NCBI GenBank assembly: GCA_018971945.1
Contig: JAGWZH010000021.1
Span: forward strand, 1 to 35,845
Length of the DNA: 35,845 bases
Direction: 5' to 3'
Source: Alphaproteobacteria bacterium
GTDB taxonomy: Bacteria > Pseudomonadota > Alphaproteobacteria > Caulobacterales > Aquidulcibacteraceae
Part shown: positions 8,809 through 17,046 of the stretch, in pieces
How positions within the stretch are numbered: the first letter of the stretch is position 1
How the letters are laid out: each line of letters starts with the position of its first letter
The notes under the pieces: generated by a model
What the model was told of the DNA's origin: nothing
Seen by the model: the letters and a program-made list of their open reading frames with translations, nothing else
Database searches by the model: none
Translations under genes and position numbers: made by a program

Positions 8809-9511
8809 CCAGAACACCGACCGCGTCCTGACGATCGCAGTCGCGTCGCTGGCTCTGGTCTTGGCGGCGGCGGGCGGCGTCGAAGTCTATGGCGCTCTGG
8901 CCGCTCAAAGCGGCCAAAGAGCCTTCGCGAGGGCCGTGGCCTTGCCCAGAGGCGCTGAGCGCGATGACGCGCTCCACATCGCCCAACGCGATCTGGGCGT
9001 GTCCGTCAGACTGTCCTCCGCCGATCCGGCCGTTTGGCTCGCGCTCGCCGAAACGCGCTATCTCCAAGCCGTCGCAGCCGCAGCAGAAGGCGTGTCTCCG
9101 GAGCTGGCCCTCGCCGCTGCGCGCGCAGCCTCCCAAGCCCAAGCCCTTGCCCCTCGCGACCCTCATCCCCCCGCGCTCCTGGCCCGGGCCCTCGCCGCCG
9201 CTGGAGAAAGCCCAGAGGCCATTGCCCCATCCCTGGTTGCAAGTTACGCCCTGGACGCCGACAAAAGCGATCTCGCCGCATGGCGGCCCACTGTCGCGTT
9301 TCAGGCCTGGTCGGCGCTCCCGCGATCGGTGCAGGATATGGCGCTGACCGAAGCCTGCTTTTACAGCCGGGACACACCGGAGCGCTTCTCGGCCCTTGAG
9401 CGCGCCGCAGTCGTGGCCGCGGACCCGGATCTGGCCGCTCGGCTGGAGGCGCTGCTCACAGACGCTGCATGCCAACCCGCGCTGGTTCTGTCGCCGAAAG
9501 CCCTGCCATAG
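8756..9511 (+). CDS. Membrane-anchored protein of unknown function in the polysaccharide operon
   Basis: I do not recognise a family. The ATG at 8756 gives a 251-residue protein with one N-terminal membrane helix (about residues 25-50) after a Thr-rich polar stretch. The rest is alanine-rich and helical with a TPR-like look (WLALAETRYLQAVAAA, ALARALAAAG), so a periplasmic helical-repeat domain is possible. The start lies inside the wzc-like gene (53-base overlap), pointing to translational coupling and a job in the same export machinery. Its last 56 bases overlap the convergent ligase-like gene. Earlier in-frame starts read far into the kinase gene and are unlikely. Confidence 0.7.
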   Translation: MIKTITTPNSTTPIISADQNTDRVLTIAVASLALVLAAAGGVEVYGALAAQSGQRAFARAVALPRGAERDDALHIAQRDLGVSVRLSSADPAVWLALAETRYLQAVAAAAEGVSPELALAAARAASQAQALAPRDPHPPALLARALAAAGESPEAIAPSLVASYALDADKSDLAAWRPTVAFQAWSALPRSVQDMALTEACFYSRDTPERFSALERAAVVAADPDLAARLEALLTDAACQPALVLSPKALP

Positions 9512-10673
9512 AGCGCGCCCGTTTGCGGTCGCCATAGGCCGCGCTGAGACCCAATAGGCAAGCAAACGTCAAAGCTGGCGCCGCATGGGTCAAGGCCGGC
9601 GACGTGATAGCGCTGGTCGCCAGGCACAAGACAAGCCCGCAGCACAAAGCCCCCGCGCGCGAGGGTCGACGCTCCCGATCCAAGGTCATGGCGAGGCCTA
9701 TGGTCCCTGCCGCCGCCGCCGCCGCCCCAAGCCCTGCGCCGATCAGCCCAGTCTCGGCCAAAAGCTGGGCCGCCGCAGCGGCCTCTTTCCCTGCGCTGTC
9801 TAGCGAAAGTCCCTCAAGGCCGATTCCGGTGAAGGGGCGCTGCTCCCACTCCGCCAGCGCGGCCCCAAGCGCCGAGCCGTCGTCAAGAGAGGCATCGTCG
9901 CCGCTCAGGAGCCGCACCATTCCAAACAGCGCAAGCCCCACCCCGATGGGCCCGACCGCAAACGCCAGAACAGCCCTGCGCTCCGCCGCCCGCGCGCGCA
10001 ACCAGCTCATGGCGCCCAAGCCGAGCATTCCCGCCGTGCCCGCTAGAAGCGCGCTCACGTCTTGCGCGGCCGCCAACGCAGAGGCGCACGCCGCGAACGC
10101 AGCCCCCGGCAGAAACAAACGCCGCGCCAGCGGAGCCGGGTCAGCCGCGCTCAAGGCGCTGCGCCGCGCCCGGCGATACCCCTCAAGCCCGGCGAAGACC
10201 GCCAGAACGCTCACGCCAGCCAGCCCCGTCGGCGCCAACAGGACAGCCTCCGTAAAAGGCGCGAACATCATCGTCGCGACGCCAGCAATGACGCCGAACG
10301 CAAGCACGACGTCGATCGCCTCGGCAGCCCCTTGTCGCAGCGCCGCCGCCGCCGTGGCGAGCGCTGCAATCCCCAAAGCGGCGACGACGAGCAGGCTGAG
10401 CCGTCCCCTCGCCCAAGCCAAGCCCCCATCGGGCAAAATCCAGACCTGGACCAGCAACCACAAGAAGAACGCGGCGAACAGCGCCGCTGCGAGCCGATGC
10501 CGAACCAAGGTCTCGCGCAATGTCCAGCGTTCTAAACCGACGATCGCCGCCAGCAGCGCAGCGGCGGCAGCCCCGCACACGACCAAGGCGTCCATCAGCC
10601 GCCCCTCGCCCTGGGGAACGACCAGTGCGGCCATAGCCATAAGCGTGATAAGAGCGGTCAATCCCATGGACAT
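9456..10673 (-). CDS. O-antigen ligase/polymerase-like membrane protein
   Basis: This 405-residue protein has about ten hydrophobic helices. A polar loop around residues 250-300 contains EWEQRPFTGIGLEG, resembling the conserved P-x-x-G-x-G segment before the periplasmic loop of O-antigen ligase/Wzy family members (Wzy_C). It is transcribed opposite to the polysaccharide operon and ends inside the last 56 bases of the plus-strand gene at 8756-9511. Because a Wzy-like protein already exists at 1773-3191, one of the two may ligate the finished polymer to an acceptor. The start ATG at 10673 lies in a 119-base region shared with the divergent thioesterase gene. Confidence 0.65.
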   Translation of the reverse strand: MSMGLTALITLMAMAALVVPQGEGRLMDALVVCGAAAAALLAAIVGLERWTLRETLVRHRLAAALFAAFFLWLLVQVWILPDGGLAWARGRLSLLVVAALGIAALATAAAALRQGAAEAIDVVLAFGVIAGVATMMFAPFTEAVLLAPTGLAGVSVLAVFAGLEGYRRARRSALSAADPAPLARRLFLPGAAFAACASALAAAQDVSALLAGTAGMLGLGAMSWLRARAAERRAVLAFAVGPIGVGLALFGMVRLLSGDDASLDDGSALGAALAEWEQRPFTGIGLEGLSLDSAGKEAAAAAQLLAETGLIGAGLGAAAAAAGTIGLAMTLDRERRPSRAGALCCGLVLCLATSAITSPALTHAAPALTFACLLGLSAAYGDRKRARSMAGLSATEPARVGMQRL

Positions 10674-10792
10674 CCTGGCCTGATGCGGAGGCCTGATGGG
10701 CTAAGCCTTGCCTCTTCCCTGTCAACATTTGTCGCTCGTTGCGTGCGCGGCGACGCTTGCCAGACCGACGCGAGGCTTCGTAAGCAGCCCCG

Positions 10793-11224
10793 ATGGACAT
10801 AACTGATATTCCCGACGGCTATCGTCGCATCGATTGGCGCGCAGGCTTTAGCGCGATTGTTGGACCTTTCTACGAAAAGACAGGCCCCAACGGCGCTTAT
10901 GCCCGCGCCTTCCGGGTGCATCCAAACCAGACGAACGGTCTCGGCAACGCCCATGGCGGCATGCTGCTCACCTTCGCCGACATGGCCTTCGGCCACGCTG
11001 TCAACGCACAACGCAGCCTTTGGTGGGTCACAGTGCGCCTCACCTGCGATTTTCTTTCCGCCGCCAAGATCGGCGATTGGGTCGAGGGCTCCGCCGACGT
11101 CATCGGCGAAGAGGACGATCTGTTCACGGTCCGCGGCCGCATTTGGGTCGGCGAGCGCACCGTCATGACGGGGCAGGGCGTGTTCAAGGGCCTGGCTCCG
11201 AAAGAGGATCCAAACCGCCAATGA
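10793..11224 (+). CDS. PaaI-like hotdog-fold thioesterase
   Basis: At 143 residues this has the size of a single hotdog domain. It contains the family segment N-x-x-G-x-x-HGGMLLTFAD (about residues 47-62), where the Asn/His-Gly-Gly and the following acidic residue form the active-site region of PaaI/YbgC-related acyl-CoA thioesterases. The C-terminal strands (VRGRIWVGERTVMTGQGVFK) fit the fold. It probably hydrolyses an acyl-CoA or aryl-CoA; the substrate cannot be told. It is divergent from the ligase-like gene and 94 bases upstream of a hydrolase on the same strand. Confidence 0.85.
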   Translation: MDITDIPDGYRRIDWRAGFSAIVGPFYEKTGPNGAYARAFRVHPNQTNGLGNAHGGMLLTFADMAFGHAVNAQRSLWWVTVRLTCDFLSAAKIGDWVEGSADVIGEEDDLFTVRGRIWVGERTVMTGQGVFKGLAPKEDPNRQ

Positions 11225-11318
11225 TCAGCCAAGATCCGCGTCCGCCCATCTGAACATTGCTGAGGCGACGGAAACCTCACGCCTTGCGCAGCGCCGCCGT
11301 TTCGCCCCAAGAAGCGCC

Positions 11319-12272
11319 ATGGCGAGCGAACAAATGGACCCTTTGTCGATAGAGGCGGGCGGACAGGGCCTGCTGGCGGCCTTGAACGGTCAGGCGCCTG
11401 AGGCCCCGCCTTGGTTTCGCGCTGCGCTGGCGCACCCGAAGGAGGAGGTTTCCATCTCCGTCCAAGGCGTCGCGCTCCACGTCCTTGCCTGGGGAGATCG
11501 CGGCAAGCCGTCTCTGATGCTCCTGCACGGCAACGGCGCCCATGCTCGCTGGTGGGAGTTCATCGCCCCGTTCTTCGCGCAAGATTACCGCGTCGTTGCG
11601 CCGACCTGGTCCGGCATGGGCGACAGCGGCTGGCGCGCAAGCTATGGCGTGGATCTCTGCGTGGCTGAGGCCCTCGCCGCTGCAGAGGCTTTGGGCGCCT
11701 TCGAGAGCCGCCGCAAGCCCCTGATCGTGGGTCACTCTTTCGGGGGCTACCCCGCGTTAGCCCTGGCCGCCGACCATGGGAATTTATGGCGCGGTGTGAT
11801 CAGCGTAGACAGCCCCGTCCAGCATCCTGGCGAAAAGCTTGGCGGCCCTCCAGCGCGCCACAAGCCGAATAGGGTCTATTCGACTTTCGAGGCGATCCTC
11901 GCCCGTTTCCGTCTCGCCCCGTCCCAGCCATGCGAGAATCTCTTTGCTGTCGACCATATCGCCCGTCATTCGATCAAACCGACAGACGGCGGCTACACTT
12001 GGAAGTTCGACCCCTTCATCTGGAAAGACTTCAAAGATCGCGACTCTTCCAGCTTGCTGCGCGCAGCCCGATGCCCGGTCGCGGTGATGTGGGGGGAGGA
12101 GTCAAAGCTTATGAGCCGCAACACCCTGATGCATATGAAGAGACTTCTGCCCAGCGGTGCGCCTTTCACGTCTGTTCCGAGCGCGGACCATCATGTCATG
12201 CTGGATCAGCCTCTCGCCTTCGTCTCCGCGCTGCGCGGTCTTTTGTCCGCTTGGCCCGGCGAAACCTTTTGA
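11319..12272 (+). CDS. Alpha/beta-hydrolase fold protein
   Basis: This 317-residue enzyme shows the ordered motifs of the fold: oxyanion-hole HGNGAH at about 70, the nucleophile elbow GHSFGG with Ser at about 140, a WGEESKLM strand near 265 that should carry the acid residue, and SADHHVML near 289-294 with the catalytic His. It has no signal peptide and is presumably cytoplasmic. Relatives include esterases, epoxide hydrolases and C-C bond hydrolases; the substrate is unknown. It lies between the thioesterase and the oxidase subunit gene on the same strand. The ATG at 11319 was chosen; an in-frame ATG at 11334 is also possible. Confidence 0.85.
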   Translation: MASEQMDPLSIEAGGQGLLAALNGQAPEAPPWFRAALAHPKEEVSISVQGVALHVLAWGDRGKPSLMLLHGNGAHARWWEFIAPFFAQDYRVVAPTWSGMGDSGWRASYGVDLCVAEALAAAEALGAFESRRKPLIVGHSFGGYPALALAADHGNLWRGVISVDSPVQHPGEKLGGPPARHKPNRVYSTFEAILARFRLAPSQPCENLFAVDHIARHSIKPTDGGYTWKFDPFIWKDFKDRDSSSLLRAARCPVAVMWGEESKLMSRNTLMHMKRLLPSGAPFTSVPSADHHVMLDQPLAFVSALRGLLSAWPGETF

Positions 12273-12354
12273 AGCGCTTCTAAGGCTTGCTTCCAACAAG
12301 CGGCGCGGTCTACACCGCCATTTCAAACGGAATAGCTTGGATCAAAGGTGTTCG

Positions 12355-12669
12355 ATGGGGAATGTTGCGCACGGCGACCATGACGGCGGTATGGACATCG
12401 CCGATCAGAAGACGACGTTTTCAGGGTTCCTGGCGGCGACCATGTGGGGCTCGGCCCTGATCGCCATGGCGGTGGCGGGTCTTGTTGTCGCCTTCGCCTT
12501 GGGCGCGGGCTGGTTCGCTGGCGTCGCCGTCTATGCGGTTTTAGGCGTTCTGGCGGGTGCGGTTCTGCGTCTTCCGGGCGCCTGGTGGGCCTCACTCGCA
12601 GCGGCCGTCCTTTTGTTTCTTATCGGTGGCGGGATCGTCGCCCTCGCCGGCGCCATGACGCCGTCCTGA
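12355..12669 (+). CDS. aa3-type cytochrome c oxidase subunit IV-like membrane protein
   Basis: The ATG at 12355 gives a 104-residue protein starting with a His/Asp-rich polar stretch. It then has MDIADQKTTFSGFLAATMWG, matching the short alphaproteobacterial aa3 oxidase subunit IV signature (MDI-x(5)-TF-x-GF followed by a membrane helix). Two more hydrophobic helices follow, so it is longer than the single-helix form known from Rhodobacter and Paracoccus. Genes of this family commonly precede pntAA in alphaproteobacteria, as here (61 bases). An upstream in-frame start at 12157 would overlap the hydrolase gene heavily and is not favoured. Confidence 0.75.
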   Translation: MGNVAHGDHDGGMDIADQKTTFSGFLAATMWGSALIAMAVAGLVVAFALGAGWFAGVAVYAVLGVLAGAVLRLPGAWWASLAAAVLLFLIGGGIVALAGAMTPS

Positions 12670-12730
12670 CCCTGGAGCTGGACCCTGTGTCCGCCCTCTT
12701 TCCCGCCTTACCCGTCCAGGAGTGCGTTGC

Positions 12731-13879
12731 ATGCGGATCGCGATCGTCAAAGAAACCAGCCCGGGCGAAGATCGGGTCGCTGCAACGCCGGACACGGTGA
12801 AGAAGCTGATCGGCTTGGGCCATGCTGTGACGATCGAGGCCGGCGCCGGTCTCGCCGCCAGCGTGACGGATGAGGCGTTTGTCGCTGCTGGAGCAACGAT
12901 CGCCCCGACTCCCAGCGCAGCGCTGAGCGATGCGGACCTGCTCTTTAAGGTGCGCCGCCCGAGCGCTGCCGAGATCAGCGCGATGAAACCTGGCGCCGGC
13001 GTGGCGGCCCTTCTTGAGCCATATGGCGACAAAGCCTTCGCCGACCAGCTCGCGACAGCCAAGCTGGACGCGCTGGCCATGGAGTTGGTCCCGCGCATCA
13101 CCCGCGCGCAGGTGATGGATGCGCTGTCCTCCCAATCCAATCTCGCAGGATATCGAGCCGTGATTGAGGCTGCGACCCTTTATGGCCGCGCCTTCCCGAT
13201 GATGATGACCGCCGCCGGCACTGTCGCAGCCGCGCGTGTGTTCATCATGGGCGCCGGCGTGGCGGGCTTGCAGGCCATCGCCACCGCGCGGCGATTGGGC
13301 GCGGTAGTGTCCGCCACTGATGTGCGCCCAGCTGCGAAAGAGCAGGTCGCCTCCCTGGGCGCAAAATTCATCGCCGTTGAGGACGAGGAGTTCAAACAGG
13401 CTGAAACGGCCGCCGGTTATGCTAAGCCGATGAGTGCGGAGTACCAAAAAAAGCAGGCTGCTCTGACGGCCGAACACATCGCCAAACAAGACATCGTCAT
13501 CACGACCGCCCTGATCCCTGGCCGCGCGGCGCCCGTCCTGGTCACCGAAGCGATGGTCGCCGGCATGCGCCCCGGCTCGGTAATCGTTGATTTGGCAGCC
13601 GCCCAGGGAGGCAACTGCCCCCTCTCCAGGCCTGATGCTTTGGTCACGGTCAACGGCGTCAAAATCATGGGCTACGCCAATCTGCCCGCGCGCCTCGCCG
13701 CCGACAGTTCAGCCCTTTACGCCAAGAATCTCCTCGCTCTCGCCCCGCTGCTGACCGCCAAGGAGGGCGCCAGCTTCGCTCCGCACTGGGACGATGAAAT
13801 CATTCAAGCAGCGATGCTCACCCGCGACGGCAAGGTCGTGCATCCGAGCTTTGCGTCGGCGGCCGCGCCCGTCGCCTAA
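12731..13879 (+). CDS. pntAA: NAD(P) transhydrogenase subunit alpha, part 1 (NAD-binding)
   Basis: This 382-residue cytosolic dI subunit of the proton-translocating transhydrogenase binds NAD(H) and passes hydride to NADP in PntB. It begins MRIAIVKETSPGEDRVAATP, the alanine dehydrogenase/PNT N-terminal domain, and carries the dinucleotide-binding GAGVAG at about 174-179 followed by ATARRLGA. A mobile-loop-like region with YAKPMSAEYQKKQ lies near 235-250. The ATG at 12731 has AGGAG about eight bases upstream; an in-frame GTG at 12722 overlaps that site and is less likely. The subunit is split as in Rhodospirillum rubrum, with the membrane part encoded separately downstream. Confidence 0.95.
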   Translation: MRIAIVKETSPGEDRVAATPDTVKKLIGLGHAVTIEAGAGLAASVTDEAFVAAGATIAPTPSAALSDADLLFKVRRPSAAEISAMKPGAGVAALLEPYGDKAFADQLATAKLDALAMELVPRITRAQVMDALSSQSNLAGYRAVIEAATLYGRAFPMMMTAAGTVAAARVFIMGAGVAGLQAIATARRLGAVVSATDVRPAAKEQVASLGAKFIAVEDEEFKQAETAAGYAKPMSAEYQKKQAALTAEHIAKQDIVITTALIPGRAAPVLVTEAMVAGMRPGSVIVDLAAAQGGNCPLSRPDALVTVNGVKIMGYANLPARLAADSSALYAKNLLALAPLLTAKEGASFAPHWDDEIIQAAMLTRDGKVVHPSFASAAAPVA

Positions 13880-13916
13880 GCGCCCCCGCGCCGGGGCGGC
13901 CGAAGAGGGAAACGTT

Positions 13917-14279
13917 ATGGACGAGGCTTTCGCCCGCAACTGGTTCGCCGCGTGGAACGCGGGCGATGTCGAAGCGATCCTCGATTTCTACGCCGAGGAC
14001 CTCGAAGCCTCCTCACCCTTCATCGCCGCTCTGGGTTTTGCTCAGGATGGCGTGCTTTTTGGCAAAGCGATGTTCCGCTCTTATCTCGAGGCGGCCTTGC
14101 CGCGGATCTCAGGCTTGAGGCTGGAGCCGGTCTGCGTCTGCGTCGGCGCTCGGGGCCACACGATGGTCTATCGTAATCAAACCGGCGTCATGGTCGCTGA
14201 GACCCATGAACTCGACGGAGAGGGCAAGATTGTCCGCTCCGACACAGCCTACGAGACGACCCCAATGGGCGATCCTTGA
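13917..14279 (+). CDS. NTF2/SnoaL-like protein inside the pnt cluster
   Basis: This 120-residue protein begins with FARNWFAAWNAGDVEAILDFYAEDLEASSP, the typical opening of the SnoaL/NTF2-like cone fold (helix, W-N-x-x-D, then F-Y-x-x-D). The rest gives the curved sheet strands (HTMVYRNQTGVMVAETHEL). Members bind small ligands or act as isomerases or hydrolases; no function can be assigned here. Its ATG at 13917 lies 37 bases after pntAA and has AGAGGGA upstream. It separates pntAA from pntAB, so co-transcription with the transhydrogenase is likely. Confidence 0.8.
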   Translation: MDEAFARNWFAAWNAGDVEAILDFYAEDLEASSPFIAALGFAQDGVLFGKAMFRSYLEAALPRISGLRLEPVCVCVGARGHTMVYRNQTGVMVAETHELDGEGKIVRSDTAYETTPMGDP

Positions 14280-14300
14280 AACCGCCCCTTGTTCTTGCGC

Positions 14301-14343
14301 CCAAGCGGCGCTGCCTAAGCGGCGCTGGCCAAGCGGCGCTGGC
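14301..14343 (+). repeat. Three short direct repeats before pntAB
   Basis: The 13-base unit CCAAGCGGCGCTG is repeated three times nearly perfectly with a period of 13-15 bases (one copy reads CCTAAG...). The array lies in the 126-base gap between the NTF2-like gene and pntAB. It could be a slippage-derived array or fold weakly; no function is evident. Confidence 0.75.
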
Positions 14344-14405
14344 CGGTGGCGCAAGGGGGCGAACTCGATTACAATTCTCCCGGAAATGGAGTGAGACGCA
14401 GCGCC

Positions 14406-14726
14406 ATGGTTGAACCGATCATCTTCTATCTCGCGATTTTCGTGCTCGCCATTTTCGTGGGCTATTATGTTGTTTGGTCGGTGACGCCGGCCCTGCATAC
14501 CCCGCTTATGGCGGTCACCAACGCGATCTCCTCCGTCATCATCGTGGGCGCCTTGATCGCTGCCGCCGCCGGCTCGGCTGCGGGCGCGCCGCTGGACGCC
14601 AACACCTGGATCGCGAAAGGCGCAGGGGCGGTGGCCGCGGCTTTGGCCGCGGTGAATATTTTTGGCGGCTTCCTTGTGACCCAGCGCATGCTTGCGATGT
14701 ACAAGAAGAAAGAGCGTCCGAAATAG
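14406..14726 (+). CDS. pntAB: NAD(P) transhydrogenase subunit alpha, part 2 (membrane)
   Basis: At 106 residues, this has three hydrophobic helices and is the small membrane component (part of dII) that forms the proton channel with PntB. The pattern VVWSVTPALHTPLMAVTNAISSVIIVGAL followed by GGFLVTQRMLAMYKKK is characteristic of the C-terminal PntA membrane region. The ATG at 14406 is used because the protein family starts at this point; an upstream in-frame GTG at 14346 would add 20 residues not typical of the family. Confidence 0.93.
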   Translation: MVEPIIFYLAIFVLAIFVGYYVVWSVTPALHTPLMAVTNAISSVIIVGALIAAAAGSAAGAPLDANTWIAKGAGAVAAALAAVNIFGGFLVTQRMLAMYKKKERPK

Positions 14727-14775
14727 AGGATCCGACGTTTGAACAAAACGGTGCGAGGCGAAGGATAAACGCGCC

Positions 14776-15393
14776 ATGGATGAGGGGCAGTGGCGCGATT
14801 TGATCGAAAGCTACGTGGCCGGACGCTTGAGCGCAGACTCGTTCAAACGCCGCTTTCTTGAGGCGTTTGCCGCCTCGCGGCTGGCCCCGCCGGCTATCCA
14901 GGATCTGTTTTTCACCGTTGACGCCTATGGCGGCGATCCTTTGAGCCGCGGCCATGATGTCGCCGACGACGCCGCTTTGACGATCGCCGCCCGCCGTTGC
15001 CTTCTCCACCTCGCGCCCAGCGCCAATGCCTCCACCCCGCCGCCGCAGCAGCCCGGCGTTGGTTCGCCCCGACCAGCGCTGCGCGCCCCCCCCGGCGTCG
15101 CCGCAGGCCTGGGCCTTGGCTGCCTTTTGATCGCGTTGTGGGCCGCTGTCGGCGTTTTGCAGCTGTTTGCGATCGCTGAACAGGTTGACCGCGTCACCGC
15201 CCTCGGTCCCGTGATTTCGACGCTCTCGGCTTCTGTGCTGACCTTTGTGCCCATCCTAGGCAGCGTCGTCGCTTTCTTCGGGGCCAAGGATGGTTGGCAT
15301 TGGGCGCCGTGGGCCGCGGCCCTCGTCTTTCTCGCGCTGCCGATAACAGCGCAAACCTTGAGTGTTTTGACTTGGCGCGGGAGGCGCCGTTAA
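14776..15393 (+). CDS. Colicin-immunity-like N-domain fused to a membrane domain
   Basis: This 205-residue protein has two parts. Residues 1 to about 85 (WRDLIESYVAGRLSADSFKRRFLEAF, then FFTVDAYGGDP) resemble the helical Colicin_immun-type domain found in many bacterial proteins unrelated to colicins. A Pro/Ala linker (about 86-108) follows, then three hydrophobic helices (about 110-135, 145-170, 175-200). It lies 49 bases after pntAB and 116 bases before pntB, so it is probably co-transcribed with the transhydrogenase. Function is unknown; a chaperone or accessory role for the membrane complex is only a guess. The family match is from memory of the motif pattern. Confidence 0.6.
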   Translation: MDEGQWRDLIESYVAGRLSADSFKRRFLEAFAASRLAPPAIQDLFFTVDAYGGDPLSRGHDVADDAALTIAARRCLLHLAPSANASTPPPQQPGVGSPRPALRAPPGVAAGLGLGCLLIALWAAVGVLQLFAIAEQVDRVTALGPVISTLSASVLTFVPILGSVVAFFGAKDGWHWAPWAAALVFLALPITAQTLSVLTWRGRRR

Positions 15394-15509
15394 ACGCTGT
15401 CTTGACGAAGCGGCTGCGAACGCGTTCTGGTCGCGAAGTTTAAAGCTAACAAGCTGACTCTGGGCTGATTCCTTCAGCACGGACGATACGAGACAAAAAG
15501 GGGCCACGC

Positions 15510-16934
15510 ATGCCGGAAATGAACGCGTCGCTGGCGGCGATTCTGTACCTCGTCTCAGGAGTGTTGTTCATTCTGGCCCTGCGTGGCCTTTCGAGCCCTG
15601 TGACGAGCCGCCAAGGCAATCTTTTCGGCATGATCGGCATGGCGCTGGCGGTCGGGGTGACCTTGCTGCTGGTGCGTCTCGATGGCCTGACGGTGGGTTT
15701 GATCCTCGCCGGCGTCGCCGTTGGCGGCCTTATCGGCGCTGTGATCGCCAACAAGATCCAGATGACGGAGATGCCGCAATTGGTGGCGGCGTTTCATTCT
15801 CTGGTGGGCCTCGCCGCAGTGGCGGTGGCTGTCTCTGCTCTTTACGCCCCGGAAGCCTTCCACATTCTCGATGGATCGAGCGCCATTCCCGGGGCCATCA
15901 AAATCGGTTCCTTGATCGAGCTGGCGCTCGGCGCGGCCATTGGCGCAGTCACCTTTTCCGGCTCGGTCATCGCCTTCGCCAAACTCAACGGCAATATGAG
16001 CGGCGCCCCAATCCTGCTTCCCGCCCGCCACCTCATCAATATCGCGATCGCCATAGCGATTGTGGCGCTCGTCTGGGCGATGATCGCCACTGGCGGCGTG
16101 GAGCGGCATTGGTTCCTGCTGCTGCTGGCGCTGTCATTCCTGATCGGCGTGCTTCTCATCGTTCCCATTGGCGGCGCAGACATGCCCGTCGTCGTCTCGA
16201 TGCTGAACTCCTACTCCGGCTGGGCCGCCGCTGCGTTGGGCTTCACACTTGAGAACATCGCTCTGATTATTACGGGCGCGCTGGTAGGCTCCTCGGGGGC
16301 GATCCTGAGCTACATCATGTGCAAGGGCATGAACCGCAGCTTCATCAGCGTCATCCTCGGCGGCTTCGGGGGCGAGACGTCAGGGGCCGCGTCAGGTCAA
16401 AAAGAAACCCGCCCTGTCAAACAAGGCAGCGCCGACGATGCCGCCTTCATCATGAAAAACGCCTCCAAGGTCATCATCGTCCCCGGTTACGGCATGGCCG
16501 TGGCCCAGGCCCAGCATGCGGTGCGCGAAATGGCGGACATGCTGAAAAAAGAGGGAGTGGAGGTGAAATACGCCATCCACCCCGTCGCCGGGCGAATGCC
16601 CGGTCACATGAATGTGCTCTTGGCTGAGGCGAACGTCCCTTATGACGAGGTCTTCGAACTCGAGGACATCAACAACGACTTCGCCCAGGCGGACGTGGCC
16701 TATGTTATCGGCGCCAACGACGTGACCAACCCTTCCGCCAAGACCGATCCCCAAAGCCCCATTTTCGGCATGCCGATCCTGGACGTCGAAAAGGCCAAGA
16801 CCGTCCTCTTCGTGAAACGCGGCATGGGCTCGGGCTATGCTGGCGTGGAGAACGAACTCTTCTTTCGCGACAACACCATGATGCTTTTCGGCGATGCAAA
16901 GAAGATGACGGAGGAGATCGTGAAGGGGCTTTAG
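15510..16934 (+). CDS. pntB: NAD(P) transhydrogenase subunit beta
   Basis: This 474-residue protein carries about nine membrane helices in the first 270 residues and then the cytosolic NADP(H)-binding dIII domain. dIII shows VIIVPGYGMAVAQAQHAVRE (glycine-rich loop near 326), HPVAGRMPGHMNVLLAEA, and GANDVTNPSA with KRGMGSGYAGVENELF, all hallmark segments of PntB. With PntAA and PntAB it uses the proton gradient to make NADPH from NADH. It is the last gene of the cluster; short GC-rich inverted repeats at 16964-16998 may form a terminator, though no T-run follows. Confidence 0.96.
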   Translation: MPEMNASLAAILYLVSGVLFILALRGLSSPVTSRQGNLFGMIGMALAVGVTLLLVRLDGLTVGLILAGVAVGGLIGAVIANKIQMTEMPQLVAAFHSLVGLAAVAVAVSALYAPEAFHILDGSSAIPGAIKIGSLIELALGAAIGAVTFSGSVIAFAKLNGNMSGAPILLPARHLINIAIAIAIVALVWAMIATGGVERHWFLLLLALSFLIGVLLIVPIGGADMPVVVSMLNSYSGWAAAALGFTLENIALIITGALVGSSGAILSYIMCKGMNRSFISVILGGFGGETSGAASGQKETRPVKQGSADDAAFIMKNASKVIIVPGYGMAVAQAQHAVREMADMLKKEGVEVKYAIHPVAGRMPGHMNVLLAEANVPYDEVFELEDINNDFAQADVAYVIGANDVTNPSAKTDPQSPIFGMPILDVEKAKTVLFVKRGMGSGYAGVENELFFRDNTMMLFGDAKKMTEEIVKGL

Positions 16935-17046
16935 CGGCTGAGGCGAATGTCTTTGGGACGCCGCTCCCGCTTGGCGCTACGCCTTCACGCTTCGGGAGGG
17001 CTTTGGGAGCGACGGCAGGGTCAGTGGCGCGGTAACACGAGCGATC

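Noticed and set aside
9604-10683. Long plus-strand open frame opposite the ligase-like gene
   Set aside because: It is an Ala/Ser/Pro-rich shadow of codons for a hydrophobic membrane protein on the minus strand.
16964-16998. CTCCCG/CGGGAG repeat after pntB as a terminator
   Set aside because: The arms are only six bases with a long spacer and no T-run follows, so it is not listed as a feature.
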